The notes under the pieces were generated by a model. It was not told the origin of the DNA, searched no databases, and saw only the letters and a list, made by a program, of their open reading frames with translations. A program made the position numbers and the translations under genes. A stretch of DNA of 64,000 nucleotides from Brachionus plicatilis (taxonomy: Eukaryota > Rotifera > Eurotatoria > Ploima > Brachionidae). The stretch is from NCBI GenBank assembly GCA_010279815.1, contig QEOQ01000395.1, forward strand, positions 121,913 through 185,912. The letters are read 5' to 3'. Positions 1 to 10,291 of the stretch are shown one piece after another (position 1 is the stretch's first letter; each line of letters opens with the position of its first letter).

Positions 1-15
1 CTGTCAATTAACAAA

Positions 16-1165
16 ATGCAAAATTCAGCGCTCAGCAACCTAGCGAGCGAAGGCGAGCGTCTGTGCAAACTAGGCGACTGTTCAAACGGCATCAACTACT
101 TCAACGAAGCGCTCAAGCTCATAAACCAAAGTCAATCAGGAACAGACGACCTGAAAACACTCACAATCCTGAGCGTCATCTACAACCAGCTGGGCAACGC
201 GTACTTCTATCTGCAGGACTACAACAAAGCACTGGACTACCACAAGCTCGACTACGAAATATCCGAGCGGCTCAGCGATGACTCAGGCAAGGCCAAGGCC
301 TGCGGCAACATAGGCAACACGCTGCAGCTGCTCGGCGACTACGACCAAGCTATTTTGTACTCGGCCAAAAACCTAGAGATCTCAATCGAGTACAGTGACG
401 TGACGGGCGAAGCGCGCGCCCTCTACAACCTGGGCAACATCTACCAGTCGAAGGGCAAGCACATGGGCCGTCTAGCCTACCAGTCCGAGGAAGCCGAGCG
501 CCACTTTCCCCACCAAATAAGACAAGTGCTAGAAAAGGCTATTTACTACTACAAAAAGACGCTGGACTTGGTCAAGAGCAAGAAGGACCGGTCAGCCGAG
601 GGCCGCACTCACGGTAACCTGGGAAACACGTACTATCTGCTGGGACAGTTCGAGTCGGCCATTGAGTGCCACCTGGAGCGGCTCAAGATCGCCAAGGAGT
701 TCGGCGACAAGTCGGCAGAGCGACGGGCCTATTCCAATCTGGGAAATTGTCACATTTTTTTGGCCAAGTACCAGGAGGCGGCCGATTTCTATCTGAAAGC
801 AATGAATGTGGCCCGGGTCATAGGCGACAAGGCCATCGAGGCCCAGGCCTACTTCAGTCTCGGCAATGTGTACTCGCTCATCCAGGACCACACTGTGGCC
901 ATTGATTTTCACATGAGGCATCTGCAGATTGCGCTCTTGTTGGAGGACCGGATTGGAGAGTCGCGCGCCTACTGGTCGCTGGGCAATGCTTATGCAGCTC
1001 TTGGCGACATTGAGAACGCCATCGTTTATGCCAATAAACATTTGAGTTTGGCCAAGAAAATTGGCGACACCACTTCAGAGCTGAATGCTCGAATGAATTT
1101 GTACGACTATCAAAATTTGCTCTCCTGCAACTCGGCCATCAGGGACTCTGAATCAACTTTGTTTA
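16..1165 (+). CDS. GPSM2: GPSM2/LGN/Pins homolog, 5' TPR exon
   Basis: This exon encodes about 383 residues of back-to-back tetratricopeptide repeats of the LGN/Pins type, with recurrent cores such as GNLGNTYYLLGQFESAIE and AYSNLGNCHIFL. LGN binds NuMA/Mud through its TPRs and Galpha-GDP through C-terminal GoLoco motifs, orienting the mitotic spindle at the cell cortex. The frame is open back to base 1, so the ATG at 16 may be internal or initiating. A start just before the first repeat fits the family. The exon ends at 1165, where GTGAGT (1166-1171) is a good splice donor. The frame then runs on into AT-rich intron and stops at 1278, and that tail is not coding. One base is carried into the next exon. 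The C-terminal GoLoco part is at 7595-8067. Family assignment is strong. Confidence 0.93.
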
Positions 1166-3386
1166 GTGAGTGCGCATTTTTGGTGTTTGTCAGCATTGTG
1201 AAGTTTTGTTCAAAAAGTTCAAGAAAAAAGTTCTTAATTAAAATTTTTCGATGCATGAAAAAAATTTGCTCCTGTTAAATATGTAATAATGTGCAAGAAA
1301 AGTTGTTACACCAAGTAGCCTTAAAAATAAATTCTGAAAGTTTTCTTTTAATTAATCATCGACTTTTAAAATCAATCGAATTTAAGACAATTTATTTGTT
1401 TTTGTAAAAAAAAAGAAGTTTTAAATGCAATGCTTTAAAATTTTTATGGTAATTTGTAAAAAAATCAGGTGGAAAATAATCCAGGGGAAATTTGACTGGT
1501 TTTAAGAAAAAATAAAAAATAGCCGATAATTTTTTTTATAATAGTTTATTGAGAAAAATTAAGATAATTTATGCAAATAAAAAAAAATTAAAATTAAATT
1601 ATCAAATCTAATAATTCTCGCGGTTTTTCTCAAACAGTCTACTGTAATGGATGGGGATTTTGGCCGAAAAGGCCGCTGGGGTAAATGAGAAACGTTAAGT
1701 GGGGAAGGGGGAAATACCTTATTATTCTTCTAATCTTTTTATAAAAAAAAATCTCCTTTTATAGTGAAAGTGTCAATGTGCTCACTCTCAACTTTGAGAA
1801 CTCGACGAATGTTAAGTAACTATTCGTCGAGGTGGCGGAGGTATTGGTTTATTACACTACGATTCAAACTCATTTAAAATTTATCTTGCAAATAACTGTT
1901 AAAATAAATCTCATAAATTTTTGGTTATATTTTAAGTTTGATGGATCAATTTTTCGAGATAAGCCGTAAGCTAAGCTAAAAAGACCATCCATCTAATGCT
2001 CCCGTCTATATTGGCCTCAGCTATTTTAAACTAAACTGCCTTATACTGTTACGATGTTTTTTCATCGTTTAGTTAGCTAAAGATAGGGTATTCTTGTTCC
2101 ATTTTTTTCCAAATATTAGGTAAATTCTCAAAGCCAATTTATAGAAACAGGTTATATTTATTAGGGTAATTTATATATCTTTTTCTACTGGATTTTTTTC
2201 AGACCGGATTATGTTCCACCTGATTTTTTTCTTAACAGATTTTTGTCAACGAATTTTTTAAGTGTTTAATTTTAAATTTCGAAATTTTTATTTCAAAACC
2301 AACTTAACATTCATTCAGTTTTTTTGGAAAATCAATAATTGGTTAATTGAAATTTTTTTTTGGTTTTTTTTTTGAGCAAGTCATGTAACATTATTTGTTG
2401 CATCATGTGCTAAATTTTATTTTATCACTTCATTCCATTCAAAATATATACGAATTTAAGATTTTGAACTGAACTTTTTGAACGAAACTTCACAATGCTG
2501 TGTTGTCTCAGGTTATGAATAAATTTTTTTTTTTTTTTTTAAGCTCCCATTTCAAATGTGTATAACCAAAATAGTTTTGACAGAGTAAGTGTTGGGTTAT
2601 TTAGTTTTTGTTGATCTCTTAAATTGTATCTGAATTTCGAATTTTGAAATGTTCATAGAGAGAGAATCGAGCGGACTTTTAAAAATTTACATAAAATTTG
2701 TTTGGTTGAAAAAAATGAAAAAATATTACAATTTTGGAGTGAAAGATTGAAAATTATTATAATTTTATTTATATCCAATAAAAAAAAAAAAAAGAATAAA
2801 AAAATCCTCTCGATTTACATTGAACAAGGTTTTACCCATTGCTTCGCTGCTGGAATATTGAAAATTTAAAAAAAAGAGGAATTTAATTTAATTATTTGGA
2901 TGCCTGAAAAACGCACATGCCCCAATATCCAAAAGTGCACATGTGAATATGGAACGGTCTATTAAGCAAAATTTAAAAAAAAAATTTTTTCATCAAAAAG
3001 CTTTATTTTGGTTCAATCAACGTTTTGTTTTAATATTTTTAAACTTGATTTTTTTTCTTTAATTTTGATTTTCGTATCAATATAAAAGTTTAATTTGCTT
3101 GTATCTTAGTGTTCTTTGTTTATTTAGTGCTAGTTTTGTTTAGAAAAAGGCATTAATATCATATAACTGGCTGGAGGAGCTCTACTCGTAGCATTTCTTT
3201 TAAAAAAGAAATAAACTATTGACCAAAAAACATTAATTAACAATGTTAAATGACTTTTTTTTGCTATTTTTTTATTTTAGCTTTTATGTCCTTTTTTCAT
3301 TATATGTTTAGCTATTTTGATTGTTGCTATTTTAATATAGTCTCAGCTGTATTTGCTTTACCATGCGTCTATTTTAAATGCTTTAA

Positions 3387-3826
3387 CACTAGAAGCACCA
3401 ACGAGTCAAAATGACTCTTTTTTCGGTGTTTGGCCGCTAAAGTCTAAGTATTTTTTTTTTTGACCATAATTTTTTTTCAGCATTAAAAATAAGAATAACT
3501 TTCTAAATTCAAATAAAAAAAAATTGTTCAAATTAGTTTATGTGGTAATTATAAAGCTATAAATTTTTGTTCAAAATGTAAAAAAGCAGGTTGTGGATAT
3601 TGTACAAAAGAAATAGAAAGTATTTGTAAAAAGTGTGATGACCATGGATATCTATAAGGCCTAAGAAAAGACTAAAATTTATTAATTTACTATTTTTATT
3701 TCAATTAATTTAATAATTTAAATAAATTTGAACATAAAATATATGATTTATTCCTTAATTTTCATAACGAGTCAAAATGACTCGTTTTGGTGCTTCTAGT
3801 AGTTTAAAATTTTGGTGCTTCTAGTG
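3387..3826. mobile_element. piggyBac-like remnant, 440 bp, TTAA target duplication
   Basis: Both ends are flanked by TTAA (3383-3386 and 3827-3830), the hallmark of piggyBac integration. The terminal inverted repeat CACTAGAAGCACC is perfect at both ends. A second copy of the repeat sits just inside the right end (about 3782-3801), next to a GAGTCA-AAA-TGACTC hairpin that also occurs at the left end. This matches the asymmetric subterminal repeats known in piggyBac. The interior keeps only a C-terminal zinc-ribbon reading frame, so the element is a deletion derivative that cannot move by itself. Confidence 0.8.
3541..3657 (+). pseudogene. Residual piggyBac transposase C-terminal cysteine-rich domain
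   Basis: A 38-codon frame ending in TAA encodes seven cysteines in the spacing C-x8-C-x2-C-x4-C-x2-C-x7-C-x2-C followed by DDHGYL. This looks like the cross-brace zinc ribbon at the end of piggyBac transposases. No catalytic domain or start codon remains upstream. The assignment relies on the TTAA-flanked repeats around it as much as on the cysteine pattern. Confidence 0.6.
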
Positions 3827-5265
3827 TTAAAATCCCTTTAAAAAAAGTAAGTGCACACCGCCACTTTTCTTTTAAATGATTTTTTAAAAAAAGCCTCATA
3901 AACATGTTTCTAATTAAACTAAGGCTTAAAAATTCAAACCCAGCGTCAATTTTTTCTTAGGATTTTTATTTTTTTGAAAGAACTTAATAAACGAAAAATC
4001 GAGTTTTATTTTATTATTTTATTTTATTTGATACTAAAATGAAAAAATCAAAAATATATTTAATTTATAAAAGTAACTCTAAAATAATCAATCCAATTTT
4101 TTGCTTTAATGATAATCAAAATATTTAATAAATAATCATTTTATTTAAATATGTGATTGTTTAAATTTTAAATATTAAGATTCATTGAGTATGAATTTTT
4201 TTTGTTTATTAATGTTTTTTTAATATCTTTTTATTGTGTTTTTTATATTAATTTTATTCTATGAATAAAGATTAAGTAAATTCCAAGAATACTGTATTTA
4301 AATATTAAAGTTAGTTATCCTAAGTGAAAATTTTACTGTTTTTCACACATTTGGGCTTTAAATATTAAGATTCACTCAAAAAGTTCACATTAGTTGGCAA
4401 AATGGCTTCTTTTCAAAAGTGTTGGATGTGGTCAGAGCAAACCGGTCCATTTCAAGGACGGTTTTTTGCGGTCATTTGGCCGGTCATAAAAATAAGACAG
4501 TTTTTTTGACCGCCTTAAAATAAGGCCAAAAAATACGAGCGGCCAAAAATAAGGAAAGCTTTTTGGCCAAGTATTTTTTAAAGTAAAGTGCTGCTGCGAT
4601 ACGGTGAATTCACCATATTTTACGTAAAATAACGAAAATTATCGTAAATTTCCCATAATTATTGTAAGCTTCGGCGGAAAAAAAATTTTCATAATTAAAA
4701 ATAAAAAATATAAAATAATAAAAATAAAAAATATAAAAAAATTCATAATAAAAAAAATTTTTTTCGAATTGTTTGAAAAAGTAAAAAAAATTAAAATTTG
4801 ATTAACTTTTTTGATCAAAATTTACGTAATTTTCGGTTATTGTAAAAAATGGTAAAAAATCAACAAAAAGGAAAATTTTAATATAATAAGGTTCAGGAAA
4901 TGCAAAACGTCCACGCTGTCTTAGGATTCGATTTTTGACCTCAAATTCGTAATCTGCATATGTGAAAACCCCAAAAAGCCAATTTTTATGGGGGGGGGCT
5001 AAAAAAAATTTTTCGCCTAGATGGGCTTAAAGGTATCATTAATTTGCCAAAGTTTACTATGAAAAGATGCATATATCTTAACCAAAAGTATATAAAACAT
5101 GTTAAAATCACATATCACCTGAAAGAGCGTAAAATTTTCTACTAGAAAATGATATTTTTATCCTCCAAAAAAAAATCCATCTTAGAAATTTTTTCAAAAA
5201 AAGCTCAAATTTAACACGTTTTTTTGGTTTATTTGTATCTAGTCCCAAGGGTACCCCATTACCCT

Positions 5266-5450
5266 CGATTTTTTAAAAAAATTGAAAAAAATAAAGTTTT
5301 TTAAAGTTTTTAATCAAAATGTGTAATTTAAGTCTTACTTTCAGAAAAAAAATTTTTTTTTAATTTTATTTTTTTAAAGGATAAAACATATACACATTTT
5401 GATTAAAAACTTCAAAAAACTTTATTTTTTTCAATTTTTTTAAAATATCG
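5266..5450. repeat. AT-rich foldback, ~60 bp arms
   Basis: The arm at about 5266-5325 pairs with 5392-5450 (for example TTTTTAATCAAAATGTGT against ACACATTTTGATTAAAAA) around a ~65 bp spacer. The pairing is nearly complete over the whole arm. Confidence 0.6.
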
Positions 5451-5818
5451 AAATTTTTATACCCTTCAAGATATTTATATTTTTGCTAGGAGCGAGCTTG
5501 ATGTGACGAGCAATTAGTCGAATTTTATTGATCCGTTTTCTAAAAACTGAATTGCTAATTAGTTCTAATACTTTCATTATAGATAATTTAAAATTAAAAA
5601 GTCTACTAAAATAAAAGAAAATATGGAAAATAACGGCTCGTTACTCGCATGTATAAAGCTCTGCTTCCTATATCTTTATTGTTTATCTGAACCAAGTTAT
5701 AGCTCCTCCTGAATAAAATACATAATAAAAAATGAAGTTGAATAAAATAAAATTAAGATTTAATAGAAGATTAATAAAAAAAAGTAAAAAAGATTTAGTA
5801 AAATAAGTTATTCAACTA

Positions 5819-6269
5819 ACGGGTGTGGAATAAAAAATGGCACAAAATTAATTTTACCATAAAAATTTTTTATTAAACAAGACTTTAAATTTTTTTTAAA
5901 ACTGAACCCTCCTATTTTGAAATAGGTTCTAAGTTTAGCAACCATTTCGTCGCAATTTTAGCAGGTCAACCACTTCCTTTTTTTCTCTTGAAAGCTTTAT
6001 CTTTTTCTACAACATTTAGACTACCATAAGCAGAACGTTTTTTGTATCCAAGACCAGTGAATCGCCTTACAACTTCAGCTTTTGGCAAATCTTTTTTGAT
6101 GGTTTCGTACATTTTTTACTAACAACTTATAAACTTAATGATGTAATCTTTATTTATTCTAAAGCTAGAATCAGTCTGATTATAAATTTTGAAAATAATT
6201 GAGAAAGGTCTTGTCCACTTTTATGGAAAATTAAACTAAACTTTTGTGCCATTTTTATTCTACACCCGT
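5819..6269. mobile_element. Tc1/mariner-like remnant, TA target duplication
   Basis: A 451 bp element bounded by TA on both sides (5817-5818 and 6270-6271). The inverted repeats ACGGGTGTGGAATAAAAA and, from the right end, ACGGGTGTAGAATAAAAA continue into a shared TGGCACAAAA. On the minus strand, about 5920-6110 reads as a helix-turn-helix-like stretch (LPKAEVVRRFTGLGYKKRSA) ending in a basic KRKKGSG tract and then a stop. That fits the N-terminal DNA-binding half of a Tc1-type transposase. The catalytic domain is missing, so the element is non-autonomous. Confidence 0.7.
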
Positions 6270-7206
6270 TAGGTGTAATTTAACTGTTAGTGAAAATATC
6301 AAAAGTCTTAAAATTTATAAGGTAGCAAATATATTTATTCATCATTATCGCCTGGAAAAGCGAAAAAAACAGATGTAAATTGGAAGATATTGATGGAAGA
6401 TATTAAATAAACATCTAGCTGCATAAAATGTACAATCAACAAAGAAAAATTGTCTTTATGAAAAATGTGTTGTTTCGCATCAGGAGTTTTTTTTTGACTT
6501 CTATGATGAGTGTTAATGTTTAAGGTTTTGAAATACTTAACTAAATTAAATTATAAAGAATATTAACTTAGTTAATTTCAATTAATTATTAAATTTCAAA
6601 AATCGAAATTTTTTTAAGATACAAAAATGTATGATTATTATGATTATCTTTTTTTTTAAGCATAAATATTAATGTAACAAAATAGGAAATTAGAAAAAAT
6701 TTTATCATTAATAAAGGAAACTATTTTGTTACTTGTCAAAAATAATTTAATAATTTTTGTTATTAAACAATAAAAACTAAATATTCTACGTTTGACATTA
6801 TCTACTATTGATACGATTGATACGATTGATAAAGTGACTCCCAATTTTTTTTTTTAATTAATTTGAAACATCACAATTTTGCCATGATCAATTTAGATTG
6901 AAAGACGAAAGAAATAAAATCAAAGACTTTAAAATAATTAAATTCTTTTAGAATTTCTAAGATTTTCTTGATATTCTGTAAATAAAATTTTAATTTTAAT
7001 TTCCTTAAAGTGCAAAAAAATTGAATCTTAAAAAATAAATTTTTCCTTTTTGTTGATTTTTTACCATTTTTTAAAATAATTTACCGAAATTTGCGTTAAT
7101 TTTGGTCAAAAAAGTCAATCAAGTTAAAGGATTCTCTGCAAAAAAAGTAGACCGTATTTTTTGACGGTCTAAAATTTTGACCGGTCAAATGACCACTTGC
7201 CAAAAT

Positions 7207-7401
7207 TTGATTATCATATGATATTATATGATATCAACTGATATCAGCTCATATCAGGAAAAAAATTTATTTACATATTTTTTACATATAGAAATTCAAA
7301 TTTTAATTCATCTGATATTATATGATATCAAATGATAATAGCTAAATCAAATGATTTAGTTGAAAAAAATGATATTAAATGATATCAGATGATATGATGT
7401 G
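7207..7401. repeat. Palindrome-rich GATATC/TGATATCA cluster
   Basis: About 200 bp is dense in ATGATATCA, TGATATCAG and similar short palindromes on both sides of an AT spacer. The outer parts resemble each other in inverted orientation. No coding potential is visible. Confidence 0.5.
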
Positions 7402-7594
7402 ACAAGTTAATTTCCGACACTGTAAATCAAAAAATTAAATTTTAAATTTTTATTGTTTTTTTAATTTATTTGGTGTAAGAAAAGTTAATTTTGTTTTTAA
7501 TAAAATTGTAGCAAAAAATTGGTGGTATTCGAACTCAATTCTCGTATTAAGCTAGTTAAAAAGAAAAAATCTTGTTCACATGTTTATTTTTTAG

Positions 7595-8067
7595 TCTTTT
7601 TAATTAATTTTTTTGTTAAGTTGTCATCTTTGGTCAAAAAATCCGAATCAATAGATTCTGTCTATCAGTCACATCAAAATTTGTGCATTCAAAAGCCTCC
7701 AGTTGCGAACAGAGATTCAAAAGATGAATCTAATGAATCATTTTTTGATATTTTGGCCAAAATCCAGTCAAACAGATTAGATGACCAACGATCTTCTTTG
7801 AGAATTAAAACCAAACCAAAATCTGAAAACAGACATAAAGAAAATAAAACCGATATGGATGACGAATTTTTCAATTTGGTAATGAAGAGTCAGCGCAGCA
7901 GATTAGAAGATCAAAGATCCAGCATAGCTATTTCTAACAATGGGACGAAATTTGTCAAAGTAAGAACTAATGATCGACTCACTGTGCCTCCCGATGATGA
8001 GTTTTTTTCAATGCTACAAAAACTTCAATCTAGACGTCTAAATGAGCAACGAGCTGTGCCAAAATAA
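7595..8067 (+). CDS. GPSM2: GPSM2 homolog, 3' exon with three GoLoco motifs
   Basis: The exon carries three GoLoco/GPR motifs, each with the FF-(D/N/S)-x2-x-K-x-Q-S-x-R-L-(D/E/N)-(D/E)-Q-R signature: FFDILAKIQSNRLDDQR (about 7738-7790), FFNLVMKSQRSRLEDQR (about 7864-7917) and FFSMLQKLQSRRLNEQR (about 8004-8057). These bind Galpha-i-GDP. Vertebrate LGN has four, so three is slightly short. The acceptor TTTTTTAG at 7593-7594 gives the phase required by the donor at 1166. Residues before about 7621 are hydrophobic and intron-like, so the true acceptor could lie further in if a linker exon exists. The TAA stop is followed at 8097 by AATAAA. Confidence 0.9.
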
Positions 8068-8096
8068 CTGATGATTTTTATTTGTTCCATTTTATT

Positions 8097-8102
8097 AATA
8101 AA
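8097..8102 (+). promoter_or_regulatory. Poly(A) signal AATAAA of GPSM2
   Basis: AATAAA lies 30 bases after the GPSM2 stop codon, with a further AATAAA-like motif about 20 bases on. The retrotransposon LTR fragment starts about 200 bases downstream, so it inserted just past the gene end. Confidence 0.6.
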
Positions 8103-8306
8103 TAATTATTGTGTAAAAATAAATAATTTGGGTTTGATTTTTTAGTCGATTGTTTTAAAATTAATTACTTTTTTAATAAATCTAACAAAAAAATACAAAA
8201 ATTTAGAAAAAAAAGATTTCTTATTATTGAAATTGAGAGTTATTTGAAATTATTTAGTTAATTATTATTTTTAGATTATTTATTACAGCAATTGAAATCA
8301 TTAATA

Positions 8307-8357
8307 TTTTCCTCTCCTTCTCTCTCTTTTTATTTATTTAATAGCGCACGCTATTAA
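8307..8357 (+). repeat. 5' LTR end fragment
   Basis: CCTCTCCTTCTCTCTC followed by TTTTTATTTATTTAATAGCG matches 14416-14468 with one mismatch in the pyrimidine tract. It ends in the perfect hairpin ATAGCG-CA-CGCTAT (8341-8354). Upstream of 8307 the two loci no longer match. Confidence 0.7.
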
Positions 8358-8359
8358 AT

Positions 8360-8371
8360 TGGTGGCAGCGG
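8360..8371 (+). promoter_or_regulatory. tRNA-Leu-type primer-binding site
   Basis: TGGTGGCAGCGG begins 2-3 bases after the LTR end. It is complementary to a tRNA 3' end CCGCTGCCA plus CCA, which from memory is the end of metazoan tRNA-Leu. The same 12 bases recur at 15032. Confidence 0.7.
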
Positions 8372-8404
8372 GTAAGCTTAAAAAAAAAAAAGAAAAAGTA
8401 CACG

Positions 8405-10291
8405 ATGTTGAATGAACACGTGTTTTTGTTCGTACAGATGTGTTTTAGCATAGCTGTGCTAGCTTTAACTATGATTGTTGTAGCTAGTGCTTTTAAAGTC
8501 ATTATGAACCTCTGGACTGGTCAGAATAAAAATTCAAATGCTGATCTTCAATTCGCCAACACAAATGAGTTGTTCAACGGGACTCGGGAAAAAGTTCGCC
8601 AAGATTATTTGGAAATGTCAGCGATCAAATCCGAACCAATAAACAAATGGCGAAACGATGATCAAATAGGTTGCAGTGGGAATAGTCGGGGACGTTCTTT
8701 TCCTAATACAGGCCGAAATTTGTACAGCAGTTCTGAGCAGGAACATCATGGGTTAAAATCTTTGTTAGAGCCGATCAAAATGCACAATGCATTCGGGGAG
8801 TCGTGGCGGGAGCCTTTGTTTAATGAATCATCAGAAGACAGTGTGGTTTTCCCAAAATATGGAAGGCGAGATGCAAGTTGGGACACGCAAATCAACCCTC
8901 TTAAAAATGCCGGACTGTTTGACACATACAGAAAATCAGAAGCAAGTGCTAAAGGAGACATCCAAAATGGCGAAGAACAACGAACCATTGCAGTCCAAAC
9001 AACAAAGGAGTCGGCGCCGTCTAGAGAATGGTCTTTTAAGCCGACAATTTTTACCCTGAAGCAGGATATTCGCACGTGGTGGAATCGTTTCAAATTATTT
9101 GTTGAAAACAACAAGATAGTAGATGCTGATCTGCGGAATTGTGTTGCAACCATTTTGGACGACAATTGTCTGAGTAGGTTCGAATTCAGAGTTCCTAAGG
9201 GACCTGTGTATATGTTTGAATTGAAAAAACAGATGGTCAAAATGTTTGGACAGCAACCGGGCTCCCAAACAGATGCGGTAGCCGAATTCTACAATCGGAA
9301 ACAGCTCCTTGGTGAGGATTTTCGAGATTTCTATACCAACCTGTGGATTTTGGCACGAAATGCTTTCGTCTATACGGGTGATTTCGATCAGAGCCGCTAC
9401 GATTATTTGGTGAAGGAAAGATTTTTCACTGGTTTGAGTGAAAAAGCAGTATTTTGGCGAGTTGACGGTTCGAATCCACAAACTTGCTCTGAAGCATATG
9501 ACTTAGTGGTTCAAACATATGCCAGGCTACAAATTTTGAACAGAAACCAAACTAATCAGATCATCTCTGAAAAAATGGGAGACCAGGAAAATGCTTACCA
9601 AGGAACCCACAAGCATGTTAAATGGTCAGACCAAATTGAACTACATAACACTCCGGATGGTGAAAAAGTATGTCTGTTCTGCAGCAAAAAGGGTCATTGG
9701 GGAGCGGACTGTTACCTAAGGAAGAATCAAATTAATGAATCTAGTCCGAAAATGCGAGAGCAATATGAACAACCAATCTCACAAGGAAATGGAAAATTAT
9801 ACCTGCACTGTGGTAAACCAGGTCATCTGATAGCTGACTGCTATTCAAGAAAAAACCAAATGAAACTGTCAATGCTGGGTAATAAGAATAGAGCAGTGCA
9901 GAGCCTGTCCAATCAAGTTATCAACCAGATCATGTTTGACAAAAGTATCGTGGGAACTTTGGAAATGAACAGCAAACCAGTGAGTTTCCTACTAGACACT
10001 GGGACGGTAAGTACAATAGTAGCGAAGCGAATCTGGGATCATTGTAAGACATCCGATGCAGCCTTGGAACCGTTGGATGAAACTTTCGAGACTTGTGTGG
10101 GTGGCCCGGTCAAGGTAATTGGAAAGGGAAAATGTTCCGTGAAATTGATAAGTTTTGAGAGTGAGGTGGAAATAATTGTAGTGGATGAACTGGTAAACGA
10201 CTGTTTACTCGGGTTAGACGTAGCCTTTAAACTGGCAGACATAAAGGACTATCTGGAATGCATCAGGTCCGCGCTGTCACAGAAAAAATAA
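8405..10291 (+). CDS. Gag-protease polyprotein of the Ty3/gypsy element
   Basis: A 628-residue frame. Residues about 6-36 form one long hydrophobic stretch (FLFVQMCFSIAVLALTMIVV and onward), unusual for Gag. Residues about 210-380 resemble a retrotransposon Gag capsid domain (FRDFYTNLWILARNAF, ERFFTGL). A CCHC zinc knuckle lies at C423-x2-C426-x4-H431-x4-C436. A second knuckle near 475 lacks its first cysteine, with Tyr in that place. The retropepsin motif LLDTGT has its catalytic Asp at 531, and CLLGLD follows near the end. The stop TAA at 10289-10291 is in the same frame as the downstream pol frame. The start ATG lies 33 bases after the primer-binding site. Confidence 0.88.
   Translation: MLNEHVFLFVQMCFSIAVLALTMIVVASAFKVIMNLWTGQNKNSNADLQFANTNELFNGTREKVRQDYLEMSAIKSEPINKWRNDDQIGCSGNSRGRSFPNTGRNLYSSSEQEHHGLKSLLEPIKMHNAFGESWREPLFNESSEDSVVFPKYGRRDASWDTQINPLKNAGLFDTYRKSEASAKGDIQNGEEQRTIAVQTTKESAPSREWSFKPTIFTLKQDIRTWWNRFKLFVENNKIVDADLRNCVATILDDNCLSRFEFRVPKGPVYMFELKKQMVKMFGQQPGSQTDAVAEFYNRKQLLGEDFRDFYTNLWILARNAFVYTGDFDQSRYDYLVKERFFTGLSEKAVFWRVDGSNPQTCSEAYDLVVQTYARLQILNRNQTNQIISEKMGDQENAYQGTHKHVKWSDQIELHNTPDGEKVCLFCSKKGHWGADCYLRKNQINESSPKMREQYEQPISQGNGKLYLHCGKPGHLIADCYSRKNQMKLSMLGNKNRAVQSLSNQVINQIMFDKSIVGTLEMNSKPVSFLLDTGTVSTIVAKRIWDHCKTSDAALEPLDETFETCVGGPVKVIGKGKCSVKLISFESEVEIIVVDELVNDCLLGLDVAFKLADIKDYLECIRSALSQKK

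Larger units (their letters stand above)
4799..7126. repeat. Long inverted repeat, arms ~80 bp, 2.2 kb apart
   Basis: The arm at 4799-4876 and the arm at 7041-7126 are reverse complements with a few differences; both contain GGTAAAAAATCAACAAAAAG when read in the same sense. Outside the arms, related GGTCATTTG/CCGGTCA sequences occur near 4479 and 7180 in opposite orientation. The arrangement suggests the two ends of one larger element, into which the Tc1-like element at 5819 later inserted. No coding sequence supports a class. Confidence 0.55.
1166..7594 (+). other. Large GPSM2 intron filled with repeats
   Basis: This is about 6.4 kb of AT-rich sequence between the TPR and GoLoco exons. I see no further convincing host exon, although a small linker exon could be hidden. 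It holds a piggyBac-like remnant (3387-3826), a long inverted repeat (4799-7126), a poly-A/T foldback (5266-5450), a Tc1-like remnant (5819-6269) and a palindrome-rich GATATC patch (7207-7401). A 10-bp hairpin, CTCGACGAAT/ATTCGTCGAG, lies at 1801-1831. The acceptor at 7593-7594 follows a T-rich tract and has the phase that the 1165 donor needs. Confidence 0.6.

Noticed and set aside
592..1041. 149-codon minus-strand frame opposite the GPSM2 TPR exon
   Set aside because: It is the antisense shadow of a strongly conserved coding exon and has no family character.
8746..9481. Minus-strand frames of 128-164 codons inside the Gag gene
   Set aside because: They are antisense shadows of the Gag frame, with no domain content.
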